This document shows positions 1 through 9,848 of a stretch of 64,000 nucleotides of DNA, one piece after another. How positions within the stretch are numbered: the stretch's first letter is position 1; the number at the start of each line of letters is the position of its first letter. The translations under genes were made by a program, and so were the position numbers. The notes beneath the pieces are model-generated. The model saw nothing but the letters and a program-made list of their open reading frames with translations. It searched no databases and was not told the origin of the DNA. The DNA is from Photobacterium obscurum (GTDB taxonomy: Bacteria; Pseudomonadota; Gammaproteobacteria; Enterobacterales; Vibrionaceae), in assembly GCF_026191635.1 (NCBI RefSeq), contig NZ_JAKRRW010000015.1, positions 1 through 64,000 on the forward strand. The letters run 5' to 3'.

Positions 1-12
1 AAAAAGAAGAAA

Positions 13-88
13 TGGTGCCTCGAGGCGGAATCGAACCACCGACACGAGGATTTTCAATCCTCTGCTCTACCGACTGAGCTATCGAGGC
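13..88 (-). tRNA. tRNA-Phe (GAA)
   Basis: Read on the minus strand this is a 76-nt cloverleaf that starts GCCTCGATAGCTCAG and ends with a genomically encoded CCA. The anticodon loop is TTGAAAA, giving anticodon GAA. The acceptor stem GCCTCGA/TCGAGGC and the T-loop GGTTCGATTCC are intact. It lies 129 bases beyond mltC on the same strand but has its own promoter. Confidence 0.97.
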
Positions 89-99
89 AACGGAGCGCT

Positions 100-128
100 A
101 TTAAACGGGTTTTCAGCCATTTCGTCAA
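100..128 (-). promoter_or_regulatory. Sigma-70 promoter of tRNA-Phe
   Basis: The minus strand has TTGACG at 128-123 and TTTAAT at 105-100 with a 17-base spacer. Each hexamer matches the sigma-70 consensus at five of six positions. The start point would fall a few bases before the mature tRNA, after a GC-rich GCGCTCCG discriminator, the usual design of stable RNA genes. Confidence 0.7.
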
Positions 129-217
129 CTACTTTTTCAATAAAAATTACTGAAAAATGCTCGCCTGCTTGCTTTTTATACGCTAGCGGCTTTTGTGGCT
201 ATTTATTTGTCGTCACT

Positions 218-1351
218 CTAGATTTTTCCCTGATTAAACTCTTTCTGGAAATTGGTGACTTTCTGTAAATAGCGACGTGCTTCCGCTTTGGGGTGCTTGT
301 TGGTCAGTGCCCAGTAAACCTGGTTCGGTTGCAAGCTGTTGAGATCATTCATTGCCCGTTTGCGATCGTTATGAAAGGTCTTCAATACGCCGCCGGTACC
401 GCCGTTATAGGCCGAAATCATACTGTAATGCAGCGAGAGCGGATCCTGGACATCCTTGAGATAGCGATTTCGCAAAATATAGAAATAAGCCGTGCCGGTA
501 TCGATATTCTTGGCCGGGTCAAACAGGTACTCCGGCGTTGGCTTGCCTGATTTGTTCTTTACCAGCTTGAAGACATCGGCGCCGGCGGTATTCGGCACTA
601 CCTGCATTAACCCGTAAGCATTGGCATGGCTAACAGCGTAAGGGTTGAAACTGCTCTCGGTTTTGATGATGGCATAGATCAGATCTTCCGGAATACCGTA
701 ACGACGAGAGGCATCGCGCACAATGCTGGCATATTTGTATCCCCGCTTGTTGGCATGATCGGCAACCATCGGGATCTCGACATAATAGGCTTGCTGGTAG
801 CGGATCTTGCGCTTTTTCAGATCGCGGTTGATCAGGTAGTCGGCAAATTTGTTTGCCCGCCAGGACCACTCGATCGGTTTGCCTTCCTGATCCAGTACCT
901 GACCGTAGAGAAACGGCTTGCCTTGCAGCTCGATGCCCGAATCCGAGTAAAGGTCGACCCCGCCTGGATTGTCCGGGGTTAGCAGGGTGGTAGTGATGGC
1001 TTCTTTTAAATGCTTTTCCGGCTCGGTCGTTGCCACAGTCTCGACAATAACCACCCCGCGCACGAAGTCGACATGGGCGCGGCTCTGATAGCCATCGGTA
1101 TATTTGACGTACTGACGCTTGCTGGCCACAAGAGAATCCTTGTCACCCCAGTAACGCTTAACCTGCCCGCTGAAGTTATTCATCAGGCGGTCAAGTGCTG
1201 CGGCATCTTTGGTAAATTGCCCGGGCAACGGAGCGAGGTTTTTGGCAAAGCGATTGGTTGCGGTGTAGTCGACGTCGTAAAACTTTTCGACAAATTCCCG
1301 GCTGCAACCACCAAGCAGAAGAAGAGATAATAGAAGAGCGCGTTTTTTCAT
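218..1351 (-). CDS. mltC: Membrane-bound lytic murein transglycosylase C
   Basis: A lipoprotein that cleaves the MurNAc-GlcNAc bond of peptidoglycan to give 1,6-anhydro ends, acting from the outer membrane. The protein opens with a type II signal peptide ending in the lipobox LGGC (lipidated Cys at residue 16). The SLT domain has YGIPEDLIYAIIKTESSFNP, with the catalytic Glu in TESSFNP near residue 232, followed by AYGLMQVVP. The ATG at 1351 is chosen because it begins the signal peptide directly; a TTG four codons upstream only adds a non-signal tail. It is last in the mutY-yggX-mltC order known from E. coli. Confidence 0.95.
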   Translation of the reverse strand: MKKRALLLSLLLLGGCSREFVEKFYDVDYTATNRFAKNLAPLPGQFTKDAAALDRLMNNFSGQVKRYWGDKDSLVASKRQYVKYTDGYQSRAHVDFVRGVVIVETVATTEPEKHLKEAITTTLLTPDNPGGVDLYSDSGIELQGKPFLYGQVLDQEGKPIEWSWRANKFADYLINRDLKKRKIRYQQAYYVEIPMVADHANKRGYKYASIVRDASRRYGIPEDLIYAIIKTESSFNPYAVSHANAYGLMQVVPNTAGADVFKLVKNKSGKPTPEYLFDPAKNIDTGTAYFYILRNRYLKDVQDPLSLHYSMISAYNGGTGGVLKTFHNDRKRAMNDLNSLQPNQVYWALTNKHPKAEARRYLQKVTNFQKEFNQGKI

Positions 1352-1469
1352 AATACCCGGCAAAAAAAAATGACATCACTTGTTTGGCGACAAATGATGT
1401 CATTTTCTGTCACTCCGGGTAAGCTTTTTTGCTCAGGAGGGGGGATAAATCGTGAAGTCGGGTGTTTCG

Positions 1470-1742
1470 TTACTCGCTTGGTGGCGTGTAACCGTCGATG
1501 ATCACATCCTGACCTTCAAACAAGAAGTTAACCATTTCTGTTTCCAGTAGCTTACGGTGCTCTGGATCCATCATGTTCAGCTTTTTCTCGTTGATCAGCA
1601 TCGTTTGTTTACCTTGCCACTCTGCCCAGGCTTCTTTCGAGATATTGTCGAAAATACGTTTACCCAGCTCTCCCGGGTAAAGTTGGAAATCCAAACCTTC
1701 CGCTTCTTTTTTCAGACGGGCACAGAATACAGTACGGCTCAT
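1470..1742 (-). CDS. yggX: Probable Fe(2+)-trafficking protein YggX
   Basis: A small cytosolic protein of 90 residues, the family's usual length. It is linked to protection of Fe-S enzymes from oxidative damage and to iron handling. The conserved start [19 protein letters not shown] with the single Cys7 is present, as are the family segments PGELGKRI and [13 protein letters not shown]. It sits between mutY, which encodes an Fe-S enzyme, and mltC, 138 bases from mutY on the same strand, as in E. coli. Confidence 0.96.
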   Translation of the reverse strand: MSRTVFCARLKKEAEGLDFQLYPGELGKRIFDNISKEAWAEWQGKQTMLINEKKLNMMDPEHRKLLETEMVNFLFEGQDVIIDGYTPPSE

Positions 1743-1880
1743 CGAGTGGCTCCTTAATCTTAACCTTCATGAGTACGCTGCTAGTTATACCAGAGTGCAG
1801 CGAATGCTTCTAGATTTCACGCCAAAACAGCCAGCTCGACCTTTAAGCCTGTTTATCTTTCTGCCCCTTTCGTCTGGTGG

Positions 1881-2945
<1,065 letters not shown>

Positions 2946-3177
2946 AAAAACTCGCTCACTTTACTTGTTGTGTGTTTGCCTTGGTGATGACTGACGTAGC
3001 GAGAGTGTTCCGCTGGATGTACGGTCTCTCTGGGTGTCTTTTAGTCAAAGTTGTAGTTGGCAATGGCAATCACTTATACTTCCTAGCACCGTGCGGATCG
3101 CACAGCGGTGAAAGTTTATATTGGGTATTATTGAGCGAGATTGCACCACAATCTGGGTATTGTCGCAATCGATAGAC

Positions 3178-3205
3178 TTGAACTTAGTCTATAACTTTGG
3201 ATAAT
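3178..3205 (+). promoter_or_regulatory. Candidate sigma-70 promoter of trmB
   Basis: TTGAAC (3178-3183) and GATAAT (3200-3205) are separated by 16 bases, with four and five matches to the consensus hexamers. A transcript would start near 3212, about 28 bases before the trmB ATG. The rest of the 294-base mutY-trmB gap shows no other clear signal. Confidence 0.45.
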
Positions 3206-3239
3206 GCCGTTCCGTTTCTTTTTTGTTTGGATAGTAAGC

Positions 3240-3977
3240 ATGAGCGAAGTTGCAAAAAAGTCTGGTGAAGTGACCATGACTGAATTTACCGAAGACGGCA
3301 AACTGGTACGAAAAGTTCGTAGCTTTGTTCGTCGTGAAGGCCGTTTAACCAAGGGCCAGGAACTGGCTATGGAAAATAACTGGCCGACTATGGGTATCGA
3401 CTTCGCTCAGGAACTGATTGACTGGAAAGAAGTGTATAACCGTGAAGCGCCGGTAGTACTGGAAATTGGTTTTGGCATGGGCGCGTCATTGGTTGAAATG
3501 GCCAAAAACGCACCTGAGAAGAACTTTATCGGTATCGAAGTACATAGCCCTGGTGTTGGTGCATGTCTGATGGCGGCTGAGGAAGCGGGTTTAACCAACC
3601 TGCGTGTAATGTGTCATGATGGCGTGGAAGTTTTTGACCACATGATCCCGGATGGCAGCCTGGATATGGTTCAGCTGTTCTTCCCAGACCCATGGCACAA
3701 GGCGCGCCACCACAAGCGTCGTATTGTTCAGCCTGAATTCGCTCAGATGCTACGTAAGAAGCTGAAAATTGGTGGTATCTTCCATATGGCGACTGACTGG
3801 GAAAACTATGCAGAGCACATGGTGGAAGTAATGAATGCGGCACCTGGCTACCGCAACACGGCGACGGATGGTGACTACATTCCGCGCCCTGAAGACCGTC
3901 CGCTTACAAAATTCGAAGCCCGTGGCCACCGTTTGGGGCACGGCGTATGGGATATGAAATACGAGCGTACAGAGTAA
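3240..3977 (+). CDS. trmB: tRNA (guanine-N7-)-methyltransferase TrmB
   Basis: Transfers a methyl group from S-adenosylmethionine to N7 of G46 in the tRNA variable loop. The 245-residue protein has the SAM-binding motif VLEIGFGMG, the acidic loop [10 protein letters not shown] and the family signature [15 protein letters not shown]. The ATG at 3240 ([11 protein letters not shown]) fits the family start; the twelve codons upstream lie in the probable leader. It is divergent from mutY as in E. coli. The yggL gene that follows trmB in E. coli is absent here; a terminator and glsB follow instead. Confidence 0.96.
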   Translation: MSEVAKKSGEVTMTEFTEDGKLVRKVRSFVRREGRLTKGQELAMENNWPTMGIDFAQELIDWKEVYNREAPVVLEIGFGMGASLVEMAKNAPEKNFIGIEVHSPGVGACLMAAEEAGLTNLRVMCHDGVEVFDHMIPDGSLDMVQLFFPDPWHKARHHKRRIVQPEFAQMLRKKLKIGGIFHMATDWENYAEHMVEVMNAAPGYRNTATDGDYIPRPEDRPLTKFEARGHRLGHGVWDMKYERTE

Positions 3978-4040
3978 CCCTCTGCCCTCAAGTCATATCA
4001 CCTAGAGTTAACGCCATCCCTATGGCGAGAACGACTTTGT

Positions 4041-4067
4041 AAAAGCCAACCTCGTGTTGGCTTTTTT
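4041..4067 (+). terminator. Rho-independent terminator after trmB
   Basis: AAAAGCCAAC-ctcgt-GTTGGCTTTTTT forms a ten-pair stem followed by a T run. It ends only 19 bases before glsB, so glsB either has a promoter within this stretch or depends on read-through. Confidence 0.85.
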
Positions 4068-4085
4068 GCCCTTGGAGAACAAAGA

Positions 4086-5006
4086 ATGAAGCCAACAGAA
4101 CAGTTGCTCAGTGAGATTTTGGATGAAGTCAGGCCATTAATTGGCCAGGGAAAAGTGGCTAACTATATCCCCGCGTTGGCCGAAGTGCCTGCAGATAAAC
4201 TGGGCATTGCTGTCTGTTATAACGATGGTGAAATTATTCAGGCTGGCGATAGCGAGGAGTGTTTCTCTATCCAGTCGATCTCCAAGGTACTTAGCCTGAC
4301 GCTGGCGATGACCCTCTATGAACCTGATGAAATTTGGAAGCGGGTAGGGAAAGAGCCGTCAGGCCATGCATTTAACTCGATGATCCAGCTTGAGCTGGAA
4401 AACGGTATTCCGCGTAACCCGTTTATCAATGCCGGGGCATTGGTGGTTTCCGATCTGCTGCACAGCCGCCTGTCAGCGCCGCAATACCGGATGCTGGAGC
4501 AGGTGCGTGAACTGGCCTGCAATCCCCATATTGTATACGACAAGGTCGTTGCGGCCTCAGAGATGCAGCACAGTGATCGCAATGCCTCTATTGCGTACCT
4601 GATGCGCTCGTTTGGCAACTTTGAAAACGAAGTGATGCCGGTACTGACAAACTACTTCAGCTATTGCGCTTTGAAGATGAGTTGTGTTGATTTGGCGAGA
4701 ACATTTAGCTATCTGGCCAATAAAGGGCTTCCTTTGGGCGCGAAAAAAACAATTATCAGCCAGACTCAGAGTAAGCAAATGAATGCATTGCTTGCGACCT
4801 GCGGGTTATACGATGGCGCGGGCGAGTTTGCTTATCGGGTGGGTATGCCGGGCAAATCCGGTGTTGGTGGTGGTATTGTTGCTATCGTACCGGGAGAAAT
4901 GTCGATAGCGGTATGGTCGCCTGAGTTGGATCCTTCCGGTAATTCACTGGCAGGAACTGCTGCATTGGAGCTACTTGCAGAGAGAATCGGACGCTCTATT
5001 TTCTAA
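4086..5006 (+). CDS. glsB: Glutaminase
   Basis: Hydrolyses glutamine to glutamate and ammonia in the cytosol. The 306-residue protein is of the serine-dependent beta-lactamase-like glutaminase fold, with the S-X-X-K nucleophile motif in FSIQSISKV, the segment [11 protein letters not shown], and the C-terminal loop [14 protein letters not shown]. Overall it resembles E. coli GlsB rather than GlsA. The ribosome site is GGAG eight bases before the ATG. It occupies the place held by ansB (asparaginase) in the E. coli version of this locus, so an amidohydrolase is kept here but of a different family. Confidence 0.94.
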   Translation: MKPTEQLLSEILDEVRPLIGQGKVANYIPALAEVPADKLGIAVCYNDGEIIQAGDSEECFSIQSISKVLSLTLAMTLYEPDEIWKRVGKEPSGHAFNSMIQLELENGIPRNPFINAGALVVSDLLHSRLSAPQYRMLEQVRELACNPHIVYDKVVAASEMQHSDRNASIAYLMRSFGNFENEVMPVLTNYFSYCALKMSCVDLARTFSYLANKGLPLGAKKTIISQTQSKQMNALLATCGLYDGAGEFAYRVGMPGKSGVGGGIVAIVPGEMSIAVWSPELDPSGNSLAGTAALELLAERIGRSIF

Positions 5007-5061
5007 CGGGTTGTGACTGTTCACTGAAGATCAGCATAGACCCGATTCTGAGGGGATATGT

Positions 5062-5466
5062 ATGTTCAAGTGCAACAACCGGAAGATGATCCTGTCGATG
5101 ATAGGTCTCGCACTGTCTTTGACTTCAGGCAGTGTTCTGGCATCGTTTTGTCAGCCGCAATGGCACAATGCAATAACGATGCAAGACGGGGCGATCACCC
5201 TGGAAAAGGGGGCCGATACCTTTCTGATCAAGCCTAGCGGACAGCTGTATTATGGCGTTCACAAGGTCAAGCTGAATGAACAACAACTGGCTGTGCTGGC
5301 CGACTATCACAGTATCATGATAGAAGATTTACCCTATGTGCTTTCTCATTCTCAGTTTATTGATCAGGAGTTGTGTGAGCGGGTTGCCAAGCGGCAGATG
5401 AAAGAGCATGAAATTCAATCATTGATCCCGGCGCTCAAGAACTGGCGGAGTGTGAGTTTTAAGTGA
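5062..5466 (+). CDS. Short YggN-like (DUF2884) exported protein
   Basis: A 134-residue protein with an N-terminal signal peptide ending near ASF. The stretch around residues 54-80 (LIKPSGQLYYG then KVKLNEQQLAVLADY) resembles the N-terminal part of E. coli YggN, which has ITPDGNVMYNG and an analogous AAQREQAKDY helix. YggN is about 239 residues, so about 100 C-terminal residues are missing. Position supports the assignment, since yggN stands between hemW and trmB in E. coli. Function is unknown for the family. Whether this is a short orthologue or a decayed one cannot be decided by reading. Confidence 0.6.
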   Translation: MFKCNNRKMILSMIGLALSLTSGSVLASFCQPQWHNAITMQDGAITLEKGADTFLIKPSGQLYYGVHKVKLNEQQLAVLADYHSIMIEDLPYVLSHSQFIDQELCERVAKRQMKEHEIQSLIPALKNWRSVSFK

Positions 5467-5509
5467 TATGGGAAGAGCGGTTCTATGGTCCTAGGAAAAG
5501 CAGGTTTAA

Positions 5510-5548
5510 AACAAAAAGCGAGAACTCTGATTCTCGCTTTTTGTTTTT
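5510..5548. terminator. Bidirectional terminator between YggN-like gene and hemW
   Basis: AACAAAAAGCGAGAA and TTCTCGCTTTTTGTT are perfectly complementary around a short loop, with T runs on both strands. It serves the two convergent genes. A CTAGG core (5491-5495) sits just upstream, as with other terminators in this window. Confidence 0.88.
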
Positions 5549-5568
5549 ATATGCGTTTCTTTTCGCTT

Positions 5569-6729
5569 TTACTCGTCTTCGTCGACAAAGGCCGCCAGCA
5601 GGTCATTGAGGAATAGCTTACCGTGTTCGGTGATTTGCCACTCCTCGCCGTTGTCGGCCAGGTAGTTTTGCGCCAGTGCCCAGTCAATTGAAGGTTGGAT
5701 GGTACTTGGCGGCAGGCCGGTACGCTCGACGAAATCCTGCTTCGGGCAGGACTCCAGCAGGCGGAAGCGGTTCATGAAAAACTCAAATGGTCTTTCGCTG
5801 TCTTCTACCTGGGTTTGCTGATCCAGATACGGCTTCTGTGGGTTCAGGTAACCACGCGGGTGCTTAACCTTGACCGTGCGGGTGATCGTGCCGTCAGCAA
5901 AGCTGATCTTGCCGTGTGCACCACAGCCAATCCCGAGGTAGTCGCCGAAGCGCCAGTAGTTGAGATTATGGCGGCACTGCAGTCCCGGTTTGCTGTAGCC
6001 GGAGATCTCATATTGGACGTAACCGGCTTCCGCCAGCAGCCGGTGGCCTTGTTCGAAAATATCCCACAAGTCATCGTCATCCGGCAGTGTTGGAGGCTTG
6101 GAGTAGAACAGGGTATTGGGCTCAATCGTCAGCTGGTACCACGACAGGTGCGGTGGGTTGAGTGCAATGGCTTGCTTGAGATCGGAAAGCGCGTCCTCAA
6201 TCGACTGATCCGGCAGGCCGTGCATCAAGTCAAGGTTGAAGCTGTTCAGTCCGGCCTCGGTGGCCAGTTTGGCCGCGTTGATGGCCTCATCGCAGCCGTG
6301 GATCCGGCCGAGGCGCTTTAGCTTCTCATCCTGAAAACTTTGAACTCCGATGGAGATTCGGTTTACCCCGACCTCACGGTAGGCGGTGAATCGACCTGCC
6401 TCGACCGTGCCTGGGTTAGCTTCCATCGTAATTTCAATATCTTTGCTGAACGGAATACGCGCCTCGACAGCTTGCAGCAGGCGGCCAATTTCTTGCGGCG
6501 AAATCAGGCTTGGCGTACCACCACCAATAAAGATTGAGTGCAGCGGACGGACACCATTTTCCAGCTGATAGGCCGCCAGATCGGCATCCAGATCCTCGAT
6601 GAGTGCATCGACATAGTCGAGTTCGGGAATGTCCGCCTTGAGTGCATGCGAGTTGAAATCACAATACGGGCATTTTTGGACACACCACGGGATGTGAACA
6701 TACAGGCTTAGTGGTGGTGGAACTAACAT
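5569..6729 (-). CDS. hemW: Radical SAM heme chaperone HemW
   Basis: A radical SAM protein that binds heme and is thought to deliver it to target enzymes; often mis-named oxygen-independent coproporphyrinogen III oxidase. The 386-residue protein has YVHIPWCVQKCPYCDF, whose CX3CX2C binds the [4Fe-4S] cluster, and FIGGGTPS for SAM. The HemW-type C-terminal winged-helix region (SCPKQDFVERTG) is present. Its ATG shares one base with the rdgB stop (TAATG), so the two are translationally coupled, as in E. coli. Confidence 0.95.
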   Translation of the reverse strand: MLVPPPLSLYVHIPWCVQKCPYCDFNSHALKADIPELDYVDALIEDLDADLAAYQLENGVRPLHSIFIGGGTPSLISPQEIGRLLQAVEARIPFSKDIEITMEANPGTVEAGRFTAYREVGVNRISIGVQSFQDEKLKRLGRIHGCDEAINAAKLATEAGLNSFNLDLMHGLPDQSIEDALSDLKQAIALNPPHLSWYQLTIEPNTLFYSKPPTLPDDDDLWDIFEQGHRLLAEAGYVQYEISGYSKPGLQCRHNLNYWRFGDYLGIGCGAHGKISFADGTITRTVKVKHPRGYLNPQKPYLDQQTQVEDSERPFEFFMNRFRLLESCPKQDFVERTGLPPSTIQPSIDWALAQNYLADNGEEWQITEHGKLFLNDLLAAFVDEDE

Positions 6730-7322
6730 TAGGCGTCCTTCAGGGCTGCAAACAGTTTCTGCAGCGCCTTACCACGGTGCGACAGCTGCTTTTTGCGCGC
6801 AGGCTCCAGCTCGGCAGAGGCACACTGATCTTCCGGTACCCAGAATACCGGGTCGTAGCCGAATCCATTCTCACCATGGGCTTCGGTCAGGATGCTGCCT
6901 TCCCAGCTACCGTGGCAAACCAGCGGAGTCGGGTCGTTTTCGTGGCGCATCATTACAAGTACACAGTGGAAGCGGGCGGTGCGCTGCTCTGCTGGCACGC
7001 CTTTCATTTCTTCTAGTAGTTTTTCAAGATTTTGCTGATCGCTGGCATCCTCTCCGGCAAAGCGGGCCGAGTAGATACCAGGCGCCCCTTTGAGGTAGTC
7101 GACTTCCAGGCCGGAATCGTCAGCAATCGCAGGCAGGCCGGTTTCTTTGGCGGCATGACGAGCTTTGATAATGGCATTTTCGATGAAGGTGGTGCCCGTC
7201 TCGGCAACCGAAGAGACGTTGTAGTCACTCTGTGCAACAACATCAAAACCAAAGTCTGCAAGCAGGCTTGCCATTTCTTTTACCTTGCCCTGATTGCCAG
7301 TGGCCAGTACTAATTTGCTCAT
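6729..7322 (-). CDS. rdgB: XTP/dITP diphosphatase (non-canonical purine NTPase)
   Basis: Hydrolyses ITP, dITP and XTP to monophosphates, keeping deaminated purines out of DNA and RNA. The protein has the nucleotide-binding start [14 protein letters not shown], the catalytic [11 protein letters not shown] and [16 protein letters not shown]. The ATG at 7322 is preferred over the GTG one codon upstream because GAGGAACAG precedes it at good spacing. It is coupled to hemW. A strong terminator lies between it and the DUF4426 gene upstream, so rdgB-hemW probably has its own promoter. Confidence 0.96.
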   Translation of the reverse strand: MSKLVLATGNQGKVKEMASLLADFGFDVVAQSDYNVSSVAETGTTFIENAIIKARHAAKETGLPAIADDSGLEVDYLKGAPGIYSARFAGEDASDQQNLEKLLEEMKGVPAEQRTARFHCVLVMMRHENDPTPLVCHGSWEGSILTEAHGENGFGYDPVFWVPEDQCASAELEPARKKQLSHRGKALQKLFAALKDA

Positions 7323-7445
7323 CACTGTTCCTCGGTGAGTCCGTGCGGACTGATAGTAGTGGGGCGCTATGATAGTACCAAATGAACTTTGCCTCCACTC
7401 TATTGAGTTTCTGCCGAATGATGCAGGAACCGGGAATCGTTCCGC

Positions 7446-7479
7446 TTGAAAAAGAAAGAGGAGCCCGCGGGCTCCTCTT
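7446..7479 (-). terminator. Terminator after the DUF4426 gene
   Basis: On the minus strand AAGAGGAGCC-CGCG-GGCTCCTCTT is a ten-pair perfect stem followed by TCTTTTT. It separates the yggS-to-DUF4426 run from rdgB-hemW. Confidence 0.85.
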
Positions 7480-7508
7480 GTCAGGCTTTGCAGGCCGGTA
7501 TTGATTGC

Positions 7509-7937
7509 TTAATCGACATAGAAAGTTTGCTTGAATGCGATTTGGCCATTGGTGCCGCCCTGAGACACATCGATGGTGAAGCTGAAGCTCTCTTCGTTGG
7601 CATGTTTCAGCTCGGCGATGTAGTAGATGGCCGAGCCCTCACGGATTTCGCGAAAAGAGAGGTTCTTGATGGTGCCGAGCAGGTTTTTTGCCTGACCCGT
7701 TAAAACGGCTGTGACTGCGGGCTTGCCAGCTTGTGCCTTATCTAAAACAGTGACGTTGACAACGGCAGAGTAGCGACTGCGCTGAATTCGGTAGGTGTTT
7801 GCCACCTCCGGAGTCAGAAAGGTTGAAGGAAAACTGGAGTAGTGCACCTCCAGGTTGCCGATGTTTTCTAGCTGTTCAGCGTGAACCGGCAGGGCGGTAA
7901 AAAGTAATGCTGATAATAAACATAAGATACGAGTCAT
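7509..7937 (-). CDS. DUF4426 domain-containing exported protein
   Basis: A 142-residue protein with a clear signal peptide ending LPVHAEQ and a single small domain of the DUF4426 type (NLEVHYSSFPSTFLTPEVA; RYSAVVNVTV). Such genes are commonly found beside yggU and rdgB in Vibrionaceae and relatives. Function is unknown. It should be secreted to the periplasm. It is separated from yggU by about 180 bases that hold an unusual three-armed hairpin. Confidence 0.8.
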   Translation of the reverse strand: MTRILCLLSALLFTALPVHAEQLENIGNLEVHYSSFPSTFLTPEVANTYRIQRSRYSAVVNVTVLDKAQAGKPAVTAVLTGQAKNLLGTIKNLSFREIREGSAIYYIAELKHANEESFSFTIDVSQGGTNGQIAFKQTFYVD

Positions 7938-8045
7938 GGTTTTATCCTTTTGGATACTCAGCGAATTGTCAGGTCATTTGGGTAGATGGCCTTAATAATT
8001 CGGTGGGTATTACATCCTTATAGTATAGCCAGCAGCTCTGGCAAT

Positions 8046-8085
8046 GCGGCTCAACCTGTGCGGCCCAACCCAAAGGTTGAGCCGC
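8046..8085 (-). promoter_or_regulatory. Three-armed competing hairpin before DUF4426 gene
   Basis: In the minus-strand transcript GCGGCTCAACC is followed by GGTTGGGCCGC and then GGTTGAGCCGC. The first arm can pair perfectly with the third, or through one G-U pair with the second. The two structures exclude each other. It lies between yggU and the DUF4426 gene and has no T run after it. It could be a leader control element or a chance product of a small duplication. Confidence 0.5.
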
Positions 8086-8116
8086 TATTTCTAGGTGTTC
8101 TGGTATGCGGGGGGAA

Positions 8117-8410
8117 CTACAATAGTTCGGCAATCACGGTTGGAATTTCTCGAGGGCTCTCGATCCTGAGTTGCTTGTGACGACCCAGTTCCCCTTTTTC
8201 AATGACCACCTGACCTTTGGCAACCCGGAACTGTTTTGCCAGGTATTTGGTTAGATGGCCGTTGGCCTTGCCGTCCACAGGCGGAGCGGTGATGGCAATT
8301 TTTAGCTCGTCGCCATGCAGGCCGACAATCTGGTCCCGGCTGGCTTTCGGCTGAATATACAGCCGGATCACCAAGTCGTCACCAGATCTTGTAATTGCAC
8401 TCAGACTCAT
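8117..8410 (-). CDS. yggU: YggU family protein (DUF167)
   Basis: A 97-residue basic protein of the DUF167 family, with [15 protein letters not shown] start (here [20 protein letters not shown]) and the family core [20 protein letters not shown]. Function is not established. Its ATG overlaps the yggT stop by four bases (ATGA), giving coupled translation, the conserved arrangement with yggT. Confidence 0.92.
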   Translation of the reverse strand: MSLSAITRSGDDLVIRLYIQPKASRDQIVGLHGDELKIAITAPPVDGKANGHLTKYLAKQFRVAKGQVVIEKGELGRHKQLRIESPREIPTVIAELL

Positions 8411-8964
8411 AGCTGATGCCAGATAGGACCGATAATGTCGCCCATCAGGATATTGGCAAATTGCAGGCCGATGAACAGTACCAGCACACTCAGGTCTAGG
8501 CCGCCCATTGCCGGGATAAACCGACGGATAGGTGCCGTCATCGGCTCAGTCAGCTGGTGCATTACGTATTCAACCGGGCTTCGTCCCTGGCTAACCCAGC
8601 TCAGGATGGCACGAAGTAGCAGTACCCAGAACAATAGGCCACCCGCGGCTTTTAGTAGTGACAGTCCGCCTAGCCATAGGAAATCAACGCTAAATACCAG
8701 ACCGCCGTTGGTCAGAACAATTTGCAGCAGGACAAATTTGGCAATACTGAGCACATAGGCAAATAGCAGCGTTGCCAGATCCAGCGAACCAATCGATGGG
8801 ATGATGCGGCGTAATGGTGCAACGACCGGTTGGGTCGCTTTTACGATGAACTGGGAGAACGGGTTGTAGAAGTCCGCTCGGGCCCACTGTAGCCAGATCC
8901 GTAGCAATACAACCATGATGTAGAGGTCAAACAGGGTAGAGACCAAGAAACCAATTGAATTCAT
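8407..8964 (-). CDS. yggT: YggT family membrane protein
   Basis: A 185-residue integral membrane protein made of two tandem YggT repeats, each with a hydrophobic helix pair around R-X-W/LRAILSW and P-X-X-PIRR ([18 protein letters not shown] near residue 47, [17 protein letters not shown] near 142). E. coli YggT has been linked to osmotic shock tolerance; the mechanism is unclear. It lies nine bases after proC and overlaps yggU. Confidence 0.92.
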   Translation of the reverse strand: MNSIGFLVSTLFDLYIMVVLLRIWLQWARADFYNPFSQFIVKATQPVVAPLRRIIPSIGSLDLATLLFAYVLSIAKFVLLQIVLTNGGLVFSVDFLWLGGLSLLKAAGGLLFWVLLLRAILSWVSQGRSPVEYVMHQLTEPMTAPIRRFIPAMGGLDLSVLVLFIGLQFANILMGDIIGPIWHQL

Positions 8965-8973
8965 AACTAAACC

Positions 8974-9792
8974 TTAAAATAATTTTTCCATTTCTTCAGC
9001 GCGGGAAACAGCAGCACGCATTGCTTTGGCTACGGTATCACTAAGTTGATGTTCGTTAAACGTGCGCAGTGCCTCGGCGGTGGTCCCGCCTTTCGACGTC
9101 ACCTGCTCACGCAGGGTCGCCAGGTCGATATCGGGGTTGGCAACCACCATCTCAGCAGCGCCAGCAGCTGATTGCTGAATCAGTTGGCGGGCCGTCTGAG
9201 GATCAAAGCCTTGCTTGATTGCTTCTGCCTGCATGGCTTCCATGAACAGGAAGAAGTAGGCCGGTGCGCTGCCGGCTGCGGCTATAATACCGTTAATTCC
9301 AGATTCCTGCTCTACCCAGCACACTTCGCCGACAGCTTGCATTAAGTTTTCAGCAAAGGCTTTGTCTGTCACCGCGACTGTGGACGGGGCAAACATACCG
9401 CTCATCCCTTTACCAATTAGCGAAGGGGTATTGGGCATGACGCGAACAAGGTTTAACTCTGTCGCTAGCATCTCATTGAGGCGCTGGGCCGGGATGCCGG
9501 CAGCGATAGAGATCACCAATTTGCCAGAAAAGTCGATAGCCTGTAGGGGCTGGCAGACTTGCTCCATTAGCTGGGGTTTGACCGCCAGTACAATCACATC
9601 GGCCTGCTCGGCCGCAGACAGGTTGTCGTCGCTGGTATGGATACCGTAGTCACGGGCTAGTGGCTCACGGCGATCCGGGCCGGGGGCAGTAGCGGTAATT
9701 TTATCCGCGCTATAGCCGCTGCAAACCAGTCCGGCAATAATTGAGCGCGCCATGTTGCCGGCGCCGATGAAAGCGATTGAGCGTTGTTCCAT
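8974..9792 (-). CDS. proC: Pyrroline-5-carboxylate reductase
   Basis: Performs the last step of proline synthesis, reducing 1-pyrroline-5-carboxylate with NADPH. The 272-residue protein has the Rossmann start IAFIGAGNMARSIIAGL, the segment VRVMPNTPSLIGKGMSG, and the C-terminal family signature EQVTSKGGTTAEALRTF. The gene follows yggS with 56 bases between them; this gap carries a short CTAG-type repeat. The yggS-proC pairing is widespread in bacteria and agrees with the pyridoxal-phosphate and amino acid links of YggS. Confidence 0.97.
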   Translation of the reverse strand: MEQRSIAFIGAGNMARSIIAGLVCSGYSADKITATAPGPDRREPLARDYGIHTSDDNLSAAEQADVIVLAVKPQLMEQVCQPLQAIDFSGKLVISIAAGIPAQRLNEMLATELNLVRVMPNTPSLIGKGMSGMFAPSTVAVTDKAFAENLMQAVGEVCWVEQESGINGIIAAAGSAPAYFFLFMEAMQAEAIKQGFDPQTARQLIQQSAAGAAEMVVANPDIDLATLREQVTSKGGTTAEALRTFNEHQLSDTVAKAMRAAVSRAEEMEKLF

Positions 9793-9814
9793 GTAAAATC
9801 CTTATCAAAATACA

Positions 9815-9845
9815 GGGGAGTGGGATCCTCGATCCTGGTTCCTCG
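9815..9845. repeat. Short CTAG-family intergenic repeat (degenerate)
   Basis: GGATCCTCGATCCTGGTTCC fills most of the yggS-proC gap. It resembles the arms of the larger CTAG-rich repeats elsewhere in the window (GATCCTAG, GGTTCCTAG) with CTCG or CTGG in place of CTAG. It would be transcribed within the yggS-proC message. Confidence 0.4.
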
Positions 9846-9848
9846 ATG

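Noticed and set aside
3160..3180. GTCGCAATCGATAG before trmB as an operator
   Set aside because: It fails the TT positions of the PurR consensus and is better read as part of the promoter upstream region.
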